Notes under the pieces: model-generated
Seen by the model: only the letters and a program-made list of their open reading frames with translations
Databases searched by the model: none
What the model was told of the DNA's origin: nothing
Part shown: positions 17,549 to 26,448 of the stretch, in pieces
Position numbering within the stretch: the stretch's first letter is position 1
Layout: each line of letters opens with the position of its first letter
Translations under genes and position numbers: made by a program
NCBI RefSeq assembly: GCF_000025865.1
Contig: NC_014002.1
Location: 434,001 to 498,000 of the forward strand
Source: Methanohalophilus mahii DSM 5219
Lineage (GTDB): Archaea > Halobacteriota > Methanosarcinia > Methanosarcinales > Methanosarcinaceae
Direction: 5' to 3'
Length of the DNA stretch: 64,000 nt

Positions 17549-20500
17549 ATGCCAAATTCAACAGATAATGATTTTGAGAAAGATTCTTTCGCCTACGCAC
17601 GTCACAAAATCATCCTTGATGAAAACGGCAAACCTGTAAATTACCGGTTTCTGGATGTAAATCCTACATTTGAGGATATGACCGATTTGAAAAAAGAAAA
17701 TATTCTCAACAAAACAGTTACTGAAGTGCTTCCCGAAATTGTTGAAGATGATTTTGACTGGATTGCACTTTTTGGACATGTGGCATTAACAGGAGAGGAT
17801 ATAAATTTCACTCATTATTCTCTAGCATTGGGACAATGGTACCAGATATATGTTCAATCATCCGAAAAAGGATATTTTGTCACTCTTTTTTCAGTCCTGT
17901 CACAAAATGAAGCCAAATTTTACGAGTTTGCAGAACGCTCTTCTGAGCCAATCTATCGTTATGACCTTATTCCCAGGCCCGGTTATACCTATGTAAATAA
18001 AGCTACAACTCAAATGGACGGATACACACCCGAAGAACATTATCGGGACCCACAACTGGCTATAAAAATAGTCCACCCCGAAGATAAACAACTGTTTTTG
18101 GATTATTTTGAGGGTAAAATTCCGATAGACAAACGCATCCAATTGCGCTGGGTCCATAAAAAGGGACAGACAGTATGGTTTGAATATGTGAATAAACCTG
18201 TCTATGACAGCAACGGCAACCTCATTGCAGTGGAAGGGATTGGCAGGGATATAACGGACATGAAAATCGCACAGGAACGTGAACAGCATATCAAAGATGT
18301 TCTTCTTTCAATCCGTAATGTCAACAAGATGATTGTAAAAGAACATGATCCGAACCGAGTTATCCAGAAAGCCTGCAATAACCTGACAGAAACACTGGGC
18401 TACTACAGTGCCTGGATTGCACTTGTTGATGATGAGAAGAATGTTATATCAGCAGCATCTTCTTTTTCCGATTTTGCCAGTGTTTTTGAACGTCTGAAAG
18501 GACAATTAAAAGAAGGCATATTTCCACAATGTATGCAGCAAGTCTTGGAAAAAGACGAAATTTTGATTATGGATAATCCTGCTGAAGAATGTCAGGAGTG
18601 TCCTCTTTCCTGTACTTATTCTGACCATGCATCTTTATGTTATCGACTGCAATATAATTCAAAGGTGTGTGGTATATTATCGGTTGCAGTTCCTCGAAAA
18701 TATGCCGATCTGGATGAAATACATGACCTTTTCAGAGAAGTTTCAGATGATCTGGGTTTTGCTCTCTATAAGATAGAAATGGAAAAAAAAAGAGACCAAT
18801 ATGAAGCCCATATTCGTTTGATGACCCGGAATATGAATGATGTCATAATTGAAGCCGATGTCGAAGGTCGCTATACATACATCTCTCCTTCCCATCAACG
18901 AGTTCTTGGCAGGGGTAAAGAATTACTGGGTAAAAACTGTATGAAGGACCTGCATCCTGATGATATTGATTTTGTTGCCAGCATATTTAAAAAAATCGTT
19001 GAAACAGGAGAGCAACAGCATGCTGAATACCGGTATCTCCATCCCGATAAAGGATATATCTGGCTGGGATCTGTCGCCACTTCTTATGTTGATGAAAATG
19101 GTCAAAAACGGGTACTGATCAACACCCGTGATGTTACTGAACGTAAAGAAAATGAAGAGGAAATAAAAAAACTCACGGAAGAATATCAAACGGTATTCCA
19201 GGGTACACAGGATTCAATGTTTTTGATTGAGGTAACCGATGATAATGAATTCCGCTATATGCGTAACAATCGGGCACACCAGGTGTCCACTGGGTTCACT
19301 TCAGCTTATTTTAGAGGCAAAACTCCTCAGGAACTTGCAGGAAAGAAAACCGGTGATCAACTTTCTGCCAATTATAAACGATGTATTGATTCAAATGACA
19401 CTGTTTCATATGAAGAAACACTGGAGTTTCCGGCCGGTACAAGGATGTGGCAGACTGCATTGACACCGATTTTTCAGCATGGTGAGGTCCGCTATATTGT
19501 CGGTTCCAGCCAGGACATTACCGGTCGTATAAAGGCTGAGAATGAACTGAGGCAAAGTAAACAAAAGTATCAGAGCCTTGTAGAAAACTTAAATGAAATC
19601 GTTTATACTCTTGACCAAAATGCTACGGTAACGTATGTCACTCCAAATATTGAAAACATTAGTGGTTACAAACCTGAAGAAGTAATTGGTAAAAACTTCG
19701 TGGAATTTGTACATCCAGATGATATAAGGGGACGAATGGAGCAATTCCGCAAGGTACTTTCAGGAATTGATGAACCTTCTGAATATCGTTTTCTTACCAA
19801 AAGCGGAGACACTGTCTGGGTGAGGACCAATGCAAAGCCGATTATAAAAGATGACAAAATTGTGGGTATCCAGGGGTTATTAATGGATATTACAGATGTC
19901 AAAAAGGCAGAAAAACAGTTAGAAGATGCTGTTCTAAGAGCCAATGAAATGGCAATTCAGGCTGAATATGCCAATAAAACCAAAAGTCAGTTTCTGGCCA
20001 ACATGAGTCACGAACTACGCACGCCTTTAAATTCAGTAATCGGATTTTCCGATATCTTGCTGAAAGAAATAAAGGGAGAACTCAATGATTCACAGAAAAA
20101 ATATATATCCAATATATCCAATGGTGGCAGACACCTGCTTGATCTTATAAATGATATCCTGGATCTTTCGAAGATAGAAGCCGGTAAAATGGAACTTGCT
20201 TGTGAAGATTTAAATCTGGATTCTGTGTTTTCTGAGATCGAATCTGTCATTTCACCACAGGCACAGAAAAAATCCATTGATCTTGAAATAAGCAAACCCG
20301 CAGATATAGAAATCAATGCCGATAAAAGTAAGATTAAACAGATCATTTTCAATCTATTAAGCAATGCGATCAAATTCACTGATGAAAATGGCAAGGTGTC
20401 CATGTCCGCCGGAGAAGTTGATCGAGATCAGGTGGAAATAACGGTTAAGGATACGGGGATCGGTATTCCTGAAGACAAATTAGACAAAATTTTTGATCCT

Positions 20501-20653
20501 TTCATGCAGGCGGATTCTTCCACATCCCGCAAGTACGGAGGGACCGGGCTGGGACTTCCCCTTGTCAAAGAATATGTTGAGATGCATGGCGGGGAAATAT
20601 TGGTTGAAAGTGAGGTAGGTAAAGGCAGTGTTTTTACGTTACTGTTCCATTAA
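17549..20653 (+). CDS. multi-PAS/GAF sensor histidine kinase (1034 aa)
   Basis: Soluble sensor kinase, longer paralogue of the one at 12926-15307. Domains: N-terminal PAS-like (~8-120), PAS/PAC (~125-240), GAF (~255-410, including CQECPLSC), then three PAS/PAC domains (~425-540, ~545-665, ~670-785), HisKA with MSHELRTPLNSVIGFSDILL (His near 823), and HATPase with TVKDTGIGIPEDKL and a GGTGLGLPLVKEY box. The H-box region is nearly identical to the paralogue. No receiver domain or adjacent regulator. The two kinases are oriented towards opposite outer sides of the same provirus remnant. Confidence 0.93.
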   Translation: MPNSTDNDFEKDSFAYARHKIILDENGKPVNYRFLDVNPTFEDMTDLKKENILNKTVTEVLPEIVEDDFDWIALFGHVALTGEDINFTHYSLALGQWYQIYVQSSEKGYFVTLFSVLSQNEAKFYEFAERSSEPIYRYDLIPRPGYTYVNKATTQMDGYTPEEHYRDPQLAIKIVHPEDKQLFLDYFEGKIPIDKRIQLRWVHKKGQTVWFEYVNKPVYDSNGNLIAVEGIGRDITDMKIAQEREQHIKDVLLSIRNVNKMIVKEHDPNRVIQKACNNLTETLGYYSAWIALVDDEKNVISAASSFSDFASVFERLKGQLKEGIFPQCMQQVLEKDEILIMDNPAEECQECPLSCTYSDHASLCYRLQYNSKVCGILSVAVPRKYADLDEIHDLFREVSDDLGFALYKIEMEKKRDQYEAHIRLMTRNMNDVIIEADVEGRYTYISPSHQRVLGRGKELLGKNCMKDLHPDDIDFVASIFKKIVETGEQQHAEYRYLHPDKGYIWLGSVATSYVDENGQKRVLINTRDVTERKENEEEIKKLTEEYQTVFQGTQDSMFLIEVTDDNEFRYMRNNRAHQVSTGFTSAYFRGKTPQELAGKKTGDQLSANYKRCIDSNDTVSYEETLEFPAGTRMWQTALTPIFQHGEVRYIVGSSQDITGRIKAENELRQSKQKYQSLVENLNEIVYTLDQNATVTYVTPNIENISGYKPEEVIGKNFVEFVHPDDIRGRMEQFRKVLSGIDEPSEYRFLTKSGDTVWVRTNAKPIIKDDKIVGIQGLLMDITDVKKAEKQLEDAVLRANEMAIQAEYANKTKSQFLANMSHELRTPLNSVIGFSDILLKEIKGELNDSQKKYISNISNGGRHLLDLINDILDLSKIEAGKMELACEDLNLDSVFSEIESVISPQAQKKSIDLEISKPADIEINADKSKIKQIIFNLLSNAIKFTDENGKVSMSAGEVDRDQVEITVKDTGIGIPEDKLDKIFDPFMQADSSTSRKYGGTGLGLPLVKEYVEMHGGEILVESEVGKGSVFTLLFH

Positions 20654-20816
20654 AATAACAGAGTATTTCACAATACGAAAAAATGAAGCAGGAAACCACT
20701 TGGCTTTTAGCCAAATGGAAGTCCACAGGTTGACCAGGAATCTTGTAATATAAAACCATTCAATAACTTCTAGACTTATGTTCCTGTATAAGTTCTAATT
20801 AACCAGTCAGGTTTTG

Positions 20817-21563
20817 TTATTGAGTAATGTAAGTGACCTGAACTGACATCGAAATCTTAGACTCTCCCGGTTCAATCGGTGTTGGTCCTGATTCTTTCTC
20901 TATTTCTTCTGCAACTTCTTCATAAAATATCCTTGGCTGGTTATTGTCGCTTATAGATGATGACTTCACACTTATGATCTCTACACCCAGATTTTCAGCC
21001 AGTATTTCAGCTTTTGATGATGCATCGGCCACAGCTTCACTGATCAGGTCTTCACGCAATTCTTTCTGTTTATCATCAGATACAGTAAAGGATATACCTC
21101 CTATCTGATTAGCGCCTGCAGATGCTGACCTGTCAATCATCTCTCCCAGACTATCAAGCATTGTAGTAGTTATCTGCACATTATTGGAAGCTGAATACCC
21201 TTCAATTGTTCGTGTCCTTTCTTCATAATTGTACACAGGCCGTACAGAAACGCGTGAGGTCTGGATATCTTCTTCCTCTAGACCAATATTTTTAAGTTCC
21301 TCAATAACTGCATTCATGATAGCTGCGTTCTCCTGGCTCGCTTCTTCTGCAGTGGGGGCCATGACCTCTGCACCAATATTCAGAGTTGCAGTGTCCGGTA
21401 CAACCATCATTTCTGAATTGCCGCTCATATGCATAGTATTTTCTGAACTTCTATCTGATGAACCCACCGATCCTGCATATAAAGTTGCAGCCATTAGTAT
21501 CAGAACAGCGGATAGTGCAATTACGACATAATATAATTTATCTTTACCATTTTCCGGAGACAA
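20817..21563 (-). CDS. SIMPL (DUF541) domain protein, membrane-anchored
   Basis: 248 aa. Starts at TTG 21563 behind a very strong ribosome site (AGGAGG, seven bases away); no ATG competes. Residues ~10-31 are one transmembrane helix or uncleaved signal. The rest is the SIMPL/DUF541 domain: MSGNSEMMVVPDTATLNIGAEV, then EDIQTSRVSVRPVYNYEE, GYSASNNVQIT, AGANQIGGISFTVSD and the final VSVQVTYIT strand pattern. These proteins face the outside of the cell and form oligomers; their role is poorly known. Confidence 0.88.
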   Translation of the reverse strand: MSPENGKDKLYYVVIALSAVLILMAATLYAGSVGSSDRSSENTMHMSGNSEMMVVPDTATLNIGAEVMAPTAEEASQENAAIMNAVIEELKNIGLEEEDIQTSRVSVRPVYNYEERTRTIEGYSASNNVQITTTMLDSLGEMIDRSASAGANQIGGISFTVSDDKQKELREDLISEAVADASSKAEILAENLGVEIISVKSSSISDNNQPRIFYEEVAEEIEKESGPTPIEPGESKISMSVQVTYITQ

Positions 21564-22326
21564 TTAAACTCCTCCTGTTACTTACTACATTAAACAATAT
21601 GATTACACAATATTAAAGAATTGTCTAAACTTCAATACAGATCGCAGTTATGCAAAACCATGTGTAAATGTATGGGTCTAAAAGTAGGTATGTTTTACTG
21701 AACTCGTCTACGATTTATCCCTTTATATTGTAGAGTTTAGCAATATCCTCGTCATTATTCCAGATTGGCCTTCCGCTTTCCAGGACAGTTCTGTGGCAGA
21801 ATCAGAGTCTTCCTCTGTGTATAAGGTCACATGGATTCTGGGTCAATGGTAAAGTAGCAATAATCAGAGGCGTAATTACAATTTTTTTCATTAACACATC
21901 TTCGCTTATTTAGAACTGTTTATCATTGATTTGTCTTATTTTTCTGTACAGTCTTAATAAATATATCAGGATTATGCTTGATGGCATCCATCAGAATGTC
22001 AAACAGCTCATCGTCACTGTCTGTTAGCTGCATCTGCTTCAGTTGGTTCATTGGTGGTGTCACAGTGGGAACATTTTATCGGACCTTTCAATTTCAGCAA
22101 CTACTCGATACAAGTCAGTAAGTGTCACTTCATCAAAGTCCTTTCCAAACTTGTAGGATAGGATATTCTGTTGAGCCAGATATTTGAATATGCGTGCCCC
22201 GACAAAGCTTCCGCATACAACACATTAACAAATTCAAAAATCAGATATTTATTTCTTTGAGAACATTCTTCATTAATAATCCAGAAACCTGTGTGGAAAT
22301 ATTAGGGCTGGTTACTGGTAGTAGGA
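21564..22326. other. long gap with remnants of a decayed gene on the minus strand
   Basis: About 760 bases with no intact gene. On the minus strand, 21923-22250 contains stretches of protein-like sequence broken by frameshifts: FVGARIFKYLAQQNILSYKF, then EVTLTDLYRVVAEIERSDKM, and in another frame a 42-codon ATG frame at 21923-22051 (SDDELFDILMDAIKHNPDIF). These read as the C-terminal part of one gene that has lost its frame. I do not recognise the family. The remainder shows nothing. Confidence 0.35.
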
Positions 22327-22400
22327 AGCCCCGGGCGTGATTTGAACACGCGACCTAGTGATTACAAGTCACTCGCTCTGCCAGGCTGAGCCACCGAGGC
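22327..22400 (-). tRNA. tRNA-Thr (anticodon TGT)
   Basis: A full cloverleaf can be folded: acceptor GCCTCGG/CCGGGGC, anticodon stem AGTGA/TCACT with loop CTTGTAA, and T arm GCGTG-TTCAAAT-CACGC. Discriminator U, no encoded CCA. It lies between the decayed region and the aldolase gene on the opposite strand. Confidence 0.95.
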
Positions 22401-22479
22401 GCTTTTGGTATGAATGCAACCCATAGATAGCATAATGGCACATAAATTTTATGGCTGGTTGAACTTATATCTAACTCCT

Positions 22480-23037
22480 ATGTGGCAGGAAATGGCAAGA
22501 ATCGGGAAAAAACTCGTGGATCATGGGCTGGTTGAGTCTCATTTTGGAAATATAAGTGTACGTCAGGGCAACAGTATGGTGATAACCCGCAGTGGATGCC
22601 CGCTTGATGAGATATGTGAGGAGAATGTGGTGGAGGTGCCCATCCATAACACCTGCGAATTTGACGGTCTCGCATCGTCGGAAACCCGGGTCCACAGGCG
22701 TATCTATCAGGAGACTGATGCCGGATGCATCGTGCACGGCCACTGTCCCTTTGCAGTTGTGATGTCACTGCTGGATGAATCGGGCAGTATCGAACCACTG
22801 GATAGTGAAGGTGTGTATTTCCTGGGGCATGTGTCGATTGTGGAAGGCAGTATAGGCAGTGAAGAACTTGCCGCAAACTCCGCTGCGGCGCTAGCAGAAA
22901 CCAACGGGGTTATCGTCAAAAGCCACGGCACCATCTCCACAGGAAAAACCCTGGACCATGCCTACATCAACACCACCCAGATAGAGCACACCTGCAAAGT
23001 GCGCTATTACTACGATCTTGCTAAAAGATCCCTGTGA
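22480..23037 (+). CDS. class II aldolase/adducin family, L-fuculose-phosphate aldolase-like
   Basis: 185 aa from ATG 22480, which fits family length; an upstream ATG at 22414 would add 22 residues and lies 14 bases from the tRNA gene. A TATA-like stretch around 22440-22450 is compatible with a leaderless start at 22480. Motifs: ESHFGNISVR (phosphate site), ITRSGCPLDEI, the zinc ligands HGHCPFAVV and a later SHGTIS. In methanogens this family (MJ1418) supplies lactaldehyde for coenzyme F420 and is often annotated FucA; this role is inferred from the family. An AIP-synthase-like gene follows directly. Confidence 0.85.
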   Translation: MWQEMARIGKKLVDHGLVESHFGNISVRQGNSMVITRSGCPLDEICEENVVEVPIHNTCEFDGLASSETRVHRRIYQETDAGCIVHGHCPFAVVMSLLDESGSIEPLDSEGVYFLGHVSIVEGSIGSEELAANSAAALAETNGVIVKSHGTISTGKTLDHAYINTTQIEHTCKVRYYYDLAKRSL

Positions 23038-23081
23038 AAGTAAAAGATTAAATCATGGAAGGACAACTAAGGGATTATACA

Positions 23082-23693
23082 ATGACCCTGGACCGCTTCA
23101 GGCCTGTTTTTGCAGGCCCCATATCAAGACTTGCAAAAATATTTGCAGACATGGGCATAACCCCCAACCAGGTAACACTTGCTTCCCTGCTTTTTTCCGC
23201 AGCTGCAGGACTGTGCTATGCCTTTGGGGCGACCAACATTTTCCTGATAGGTGCGGCATTCATATTCGTGGTCCTCAACTCCCTGTTTGACGCGCTGGAT
23301 GGCAGTATGGCCCGTTATCTTCTCATAAACGACAAGGCCGGGGATTTCCTTGATCATGTGGTTGATCGCTATGCAGATGTCTTTATTGTCGGCGGCCTGA
23401 TCTTCGGGGAATATGCAGGCTGGGGTATTGGCCTGTTCACAATGGTGGGCATTCTGCTGACAAGTTATCTCGGTACTCAGGCCCAGGCATTATCCATCGG
23501 TCGTTTCTATGGTGGGATTATGGGCAGGGCGGACCGTCTTGTACTGATCATGGCCGCATCGCTGTTGCACATTATCTATCCACAGGCTATATTTGGCTAC
23601 ACCCTGCTTGGCTGGTCCCTTATCCTTATGGGTATTGCTTCCCATGTAACTGCCCTGCAGCGTATACATTTTATCCGCACACGCCTGGGCTGA
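23082..23693 (+). CDS. CDP-alcohol phosphatidyltransferase family, archaetidylinositol-phosphate synthase-like
   Basis: Integral membrane enzyme of archaeal ether-lipid synthesis, 203 aa from ATG 23082 (AAGGG seven bases before); ATG 23055 would add nine residues. The catalytic motif D-x2-DG-x2-AR-x8-G-x3-D-x3-D is intact in FDALDGSMARY...AGDFLDHVVDR. There are about six hydrophobic helices. Length and the N-terminal MTLDRFRP are like archaeal AIP synthases, but the polar head group cannot be fixed by sequence alone. Confidence 0.85.
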   Translation: MTLDRFRPVFAGPISRLAKIFADMGITPNQVTLASLLFSAAAGLCYAFGATNIFLIGAAFIFVVLNSLFDALDGSMARYLLINDKAGDFLDHVVDRYADVFIVGGLIFGEYAGWGIGLFTMVGILLTSYLGTQAQALSIGRFYGGIMGRADRLVLIMAASLLHIIYPQAIFGYTLLGWSLILMGIASHVTALQRIHFIRTRLG

Positions 23694-23706
23694 AACAGAC
23701 GCATGA

Positions 23707-23715
23707 TTTAAATTA
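23707..23715 (+). promoter_or_regulatory. TATA box of the archease gene (leaderless start)
   Basis: TTTAAATTA is centred 27 bases before ATG 23738, and there is no Shine-Dalgarno sequence between, the pattern of a leaderless archaeal transcript. Confidence 0.5.
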
Positions 23716-23737
23716 CTCCCTGTAATTGGTTATCCTC

Positions 23738-24166
23738 ATGAAAAAATATGAATACATTGAACATACCGCAGATGCAAGGTTCAAAGCCTTTGGATCCACC
23801 GCAGAAGAAGCCTTTGCAAATGCCGCAGAGGCAATGTTTAACGTTATGATCGATACTTCCGGCATTGAGCCACAGATTACCGAATATATTGAATTGCAGG
23901 CGCCTGACATGGAAAACCTTCTTGTGGACTGGCTTTCTGAACTTCTTTATCTCTTTGAAGTCAATATGGTTGTGTTCAGTAACTTTGAGGTTTTTGCTAT
24001 TGAAAAAAAAGGCGATGAATACCTACTTTCAGCAAAAGCAGAGGGTGAACCTTTGGATCTTGAAAAACACGTATTTGACACAGAAGTCAAGGCAGTAACA
24101 TATAATGACCTTGGTGTACAAATAACATCACAGGGAGTAACGGTACGTATTACAGTGGATACATGA
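23738..24166 (+). CDS. archease, RtcB tRNA ligase activator
   Basis: 142 aa. The N-terminal YEYIEHTADARFKAFG carries the conserved Asp, and the C-terminal VKAVTYNDLGVQ has another metal-binding Asp. Archease binds metal and speeds guanylylation and turnover of RtcB. It overlaps rtcB by four bases (ATGA), the classic archaeal pairing. ATG 23738 is preferred over an in-frame TTG at 23726 because a TATA box sits at the right distance for a leaderless start. Confidence 0.95.
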   Translation: MKKYEYIEHTADARFKAFGSTAEEAFANAAEAMFNVMIDTSGIEPQITEYIELQAPDMENLLVDWLSELLYLFEVNMVVFSNFEVFAIEKKGDEYLLSAKAEGEPLDLEKHVFDTEVKAVTYNDLGVQITSQGVTVRITVDT

Positions 24167-25644
24167 AAAGGGGATTTGATAGGATGGATACAGAAGGACC
24201 TGAAATAGAAGGACTTGAACGGATAGACAATGATATATGGCAAGTTCCCATGGGTTACAAATCCGGGATGAGAGTGCCGGGAAGGATATATCTTTCAGAT
24301 AAATTGTTCGCCAATCTGGAAAAGGAAGCAGTTGACCAGGTAGCCAATGTGGCCACGCTGCCGGGAATACAGAAATTTTCAATGGCAATGCCCGATGCCC
24401 ATGTAGGATATGGTTTCCCCATCGGAGGAGTTGCAGCTTTTGATGCTGAGGAAGGTGTCATCAGTCCCGGTGGTGTGGGATTTGACATCAATTGCGGTGT
24501 ACGCCTGATCAGGTCAAATCTGGATAAATCCGATGTGGACGGTAAAGTCAATGACCTGCTGGATTCCCTTTTCAAGGCCGTACCTTCGGGTGTGGGTTCC
24601 AAAAGCCGGATACGTGCATCGGAAAGCGAACTTGAAGCAATCTTCACCAATGGTTCCCGTTGGGCTGTGGAGCAGGGCTATGGCGTAGAAGCCGATCTTA
24701 CCCACTGTGAAGGTGAAGGGTGCATCGAAGGAGGTGACCCTGCACAGGTAAGTGCCAAAGCCCGTAAAAGAGGCAGACCGCAGCTTGGAACCCTGGGAAG
24801 CGGCAATCATTTCCTGGAATTGCAGTATGTGGATGAGATATATGATCCGGTAGCAGCTGAAGCCTTTAATCTCAAACAGGGTCAGCTTACTTTCATGGTA
24901 CATTGCGGATCTAGGGGTGCGGGGCATCAGGTATGCACCGACCACCTGCGCAATCTCACCCGTGCAGTGGAGAAATACAAAATAGACCTGCCTGACAAAC
25001 AGCTTGCCTGTGCACCTGCACAATCAGAAGAAGCCCAGGCCTATTTCGGTGCAATGGCCTCAGCTGCCAACTATGCCTGGACCAACCGCCAGATCATAAT
25101 GCACCACTGTCGTGAAGTGTTCGAACAACAAATGAATATGGATGCAGATGAATTGGGTCTGGATTTGGTCTATGACGTGGCTCACAATGTCGCCAAACTG
25201 GAAGAACATAATGTAAACGGTGGAAAAAAACAGGTATATGTACACCGTAAGGGTGCCACCCGTGCTTTTCCTGCAGGCCATCACGAGGTCCCGAAGGCTT
25301 ACAGGGATGTAGGTCAGCCAGTACTTATCCCGGGCAGTATGGGTACTCCTTCCTATGTGCTCTGCGGTAAGCAGTCAGCAATGGATGTATCCTTTGGAAG
25401 CGCCTGTCATGGTGCCGGCAGGGTAATGAGTCGCTCCGGTGCGAAACACACTTTCAGAGGAGAACAGATTCAAAAAGATCTCAGTGGCCAGGGCATCTCT
25501 GTCAGGGCAGCCCACCCTTCGGTCATTGCCGAAGAAGCACCCGGGGTTTACAAATCCAGCAGTGAGGTGGTGGATGTTGTTGACAGGCTTGGTATTGCAG
25601 GTAAGGTAGCAAAACTCATGCCTGTGGGTGTTGTAAAAGGTTAA
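24163..25644 (+). CDS. rtcB: RNA-splicing ligase RtcB
   Basis: 493 aa. Joins tRNA halves after intron removal (3'-phosphate to 5'-OH, GTP and Mn dependent). Family marks: PGIQKFSMAMPDAHVGYGFP, GVGFDINCGVRL (metal Cys), LGTLGSGNHFLEL, VHCGSRGAGHQV, YDVAHNVAKLEEH, and SACHGAGRVMSRS, which holds the His that is guanylylated. No intein interrupts it, unlike several archaeal RtcB genes. The first ATG overlaps archease; a second ATG at 24184 has AGGGG upstream and would remove seven residues. Confidence 0.97.
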   Translation: MKRGFDRMDTEGPEIEGLERIDNDIWQVPMGYKSGMRVPGRIYLSDKLFANLEKEAVDQVANVATLPGIQKFSMAMPDAHVGYGFPIGGVAAFDAEEGVISPGGVGFDINCGVRLIRSNLDKSDVDGKVNDLLDSLFKAVPSGVGSKSRIRASESELEAIFTNGSRWAVEQGYGVEADLTHCEGEGCIEGGDPAQVSAKARKRGRPQLGTLGSGNHFLELQYVDEIYDPVAAEAFNLKQGQLTFMVHCGSRGAGHQVCTDHLRNLTRAVEKYKIDLPDKQLACAPAQSEEAQAYFGAMASAANYAWTNRQIIMHHCREVFEQQMNMDADELGLDLVYDVAHNVAKLEEHNVNGGKKQVYVHRKGATRAFPAGHHEVPKAYRDVGQPVLIPGSMGTPSYVLCGKQSAMDVSFGSACHGAGRVMSRSGAKHTFRGEQIQKDLSGQGISVRAAHPSVIAEEAPGVYKSSSEVVDVVDRLGIAGKVAKLMPVGVVKG

Positions 25645-25678
25645 AATTGAGAGAATATGAGGAAGGGAACACATTGTT

Positions 25679-25699
25679 TGAGGGGATGAATGGTTTTGC
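25679..25699 (+). repeat. single copy of the TGAGGGGATGAATGG element
   Basis: TGAGGGGATGAATGG at 25679-25693, and the next six bases differ at one position from the copy at 37076-37096. It sits in the 190-base gap between rtcB and the PUA gene, about 140 bases before the latter. Confidence 0.5.
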
Positions 25700-25836
25700 T
25701 TGGTTACAGTAATTCTGTATTAAACCATATGACAGGTTCCGCTTCCTCACATTCCAATGGGTGACTATAATATTTAAAATGTTTGATTAATCTCCATGCA
25801 TTCACCGCTACTCATTTAATGTCCTAATGCTTTTTT

Positions 25837-26316
25837 ATGGCCATGACAAAAGAGGAATCACGTATTAAACAGGTACGTACCATGGCTGATTACCAGTTTG
25901 GCAAAGGATGTGGTAACATTCTCTTTTCCGGTGACATCACATTCAAACTATCCCGGACAAAAAGGATCAGGCAGATATTTTCCGAAGAGAAACGTATGGC
26001 CACTGTACGTGCCAGGGATGGAATGTTCACTTTAAGTATTGAAGGGGCCTCACGTATCCATTCCCATCTTCCAGCACCAGGCTACCGTGTGATGATGTGT
26101 GACGATGCAATTCCCTTTGTCTCAAAAGGGAAAACTGCCTTTGCCAAACATGTGGAAAACATAGACTCCGATCTGAGGGCTGGAGATGAAGTTTTGCTTG
26201 TGGATAAACATGACAATCTTATTGCCACAGGGCAGTTATTACTTGCTCCTGAAGAAGTTCTTGCCATGCAGAACGGCCCGGCTGTTGATGTCAGGGTTGG
26301 GGTTAATAGCAGCTGA
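25837..26316 (+). CDS. stand-alone PUA-domain protein related to archaeosine transglycosylase C-terminus
   Basis: 159 aa. The N-terminal half (IKQVRTMADYQFGKGCGNILFS) matches the C2 domain found before the PUA domain in archaeosine tRNA-guanine transglycosylases and related proteins. The C-terminal half is a PUA domain (RMATVRARDGMFTLSIEGA ... AGDEVLLVDKHDNLIATGQLLL). It probably binds RNA. No catalytic domain is present. It is a separate conserved gene in many Euryarchaeota rather than a fragment, but the exact role is unknown. Confidence 0.8.
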   Translation: MAMTKEESRIKQVRTMADYQFGKGCGNILFSGDITFKLSRTKRIRQIFSEEKRMATVRARDGMFTLSIEGASRIHSHLPAPGYRVMMCDDAIPFVSKGKTAFAKHVENIDSDLRAGDEVLLVDKHDNLIATGQLLLAPEEVLAMQNGPAVDVRVGVNSS

Positions 26317-26448
26317 TATGGATTGCAATCAAAATCTAAATATATATTCAACAAATAAGCATGTAAGTTATATTGTACTTCCTCAGAAGGTGAAACTATC
26401 GAAGAAGACCAGCTCCTGAAAACCTTTGTAATTCCTCCAAATACGAAA

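Noticed and set aside
24163-25644. Intein in rtcB
   Set aside because: The protein is of normal length and all metal-binding blocks are contiguous.
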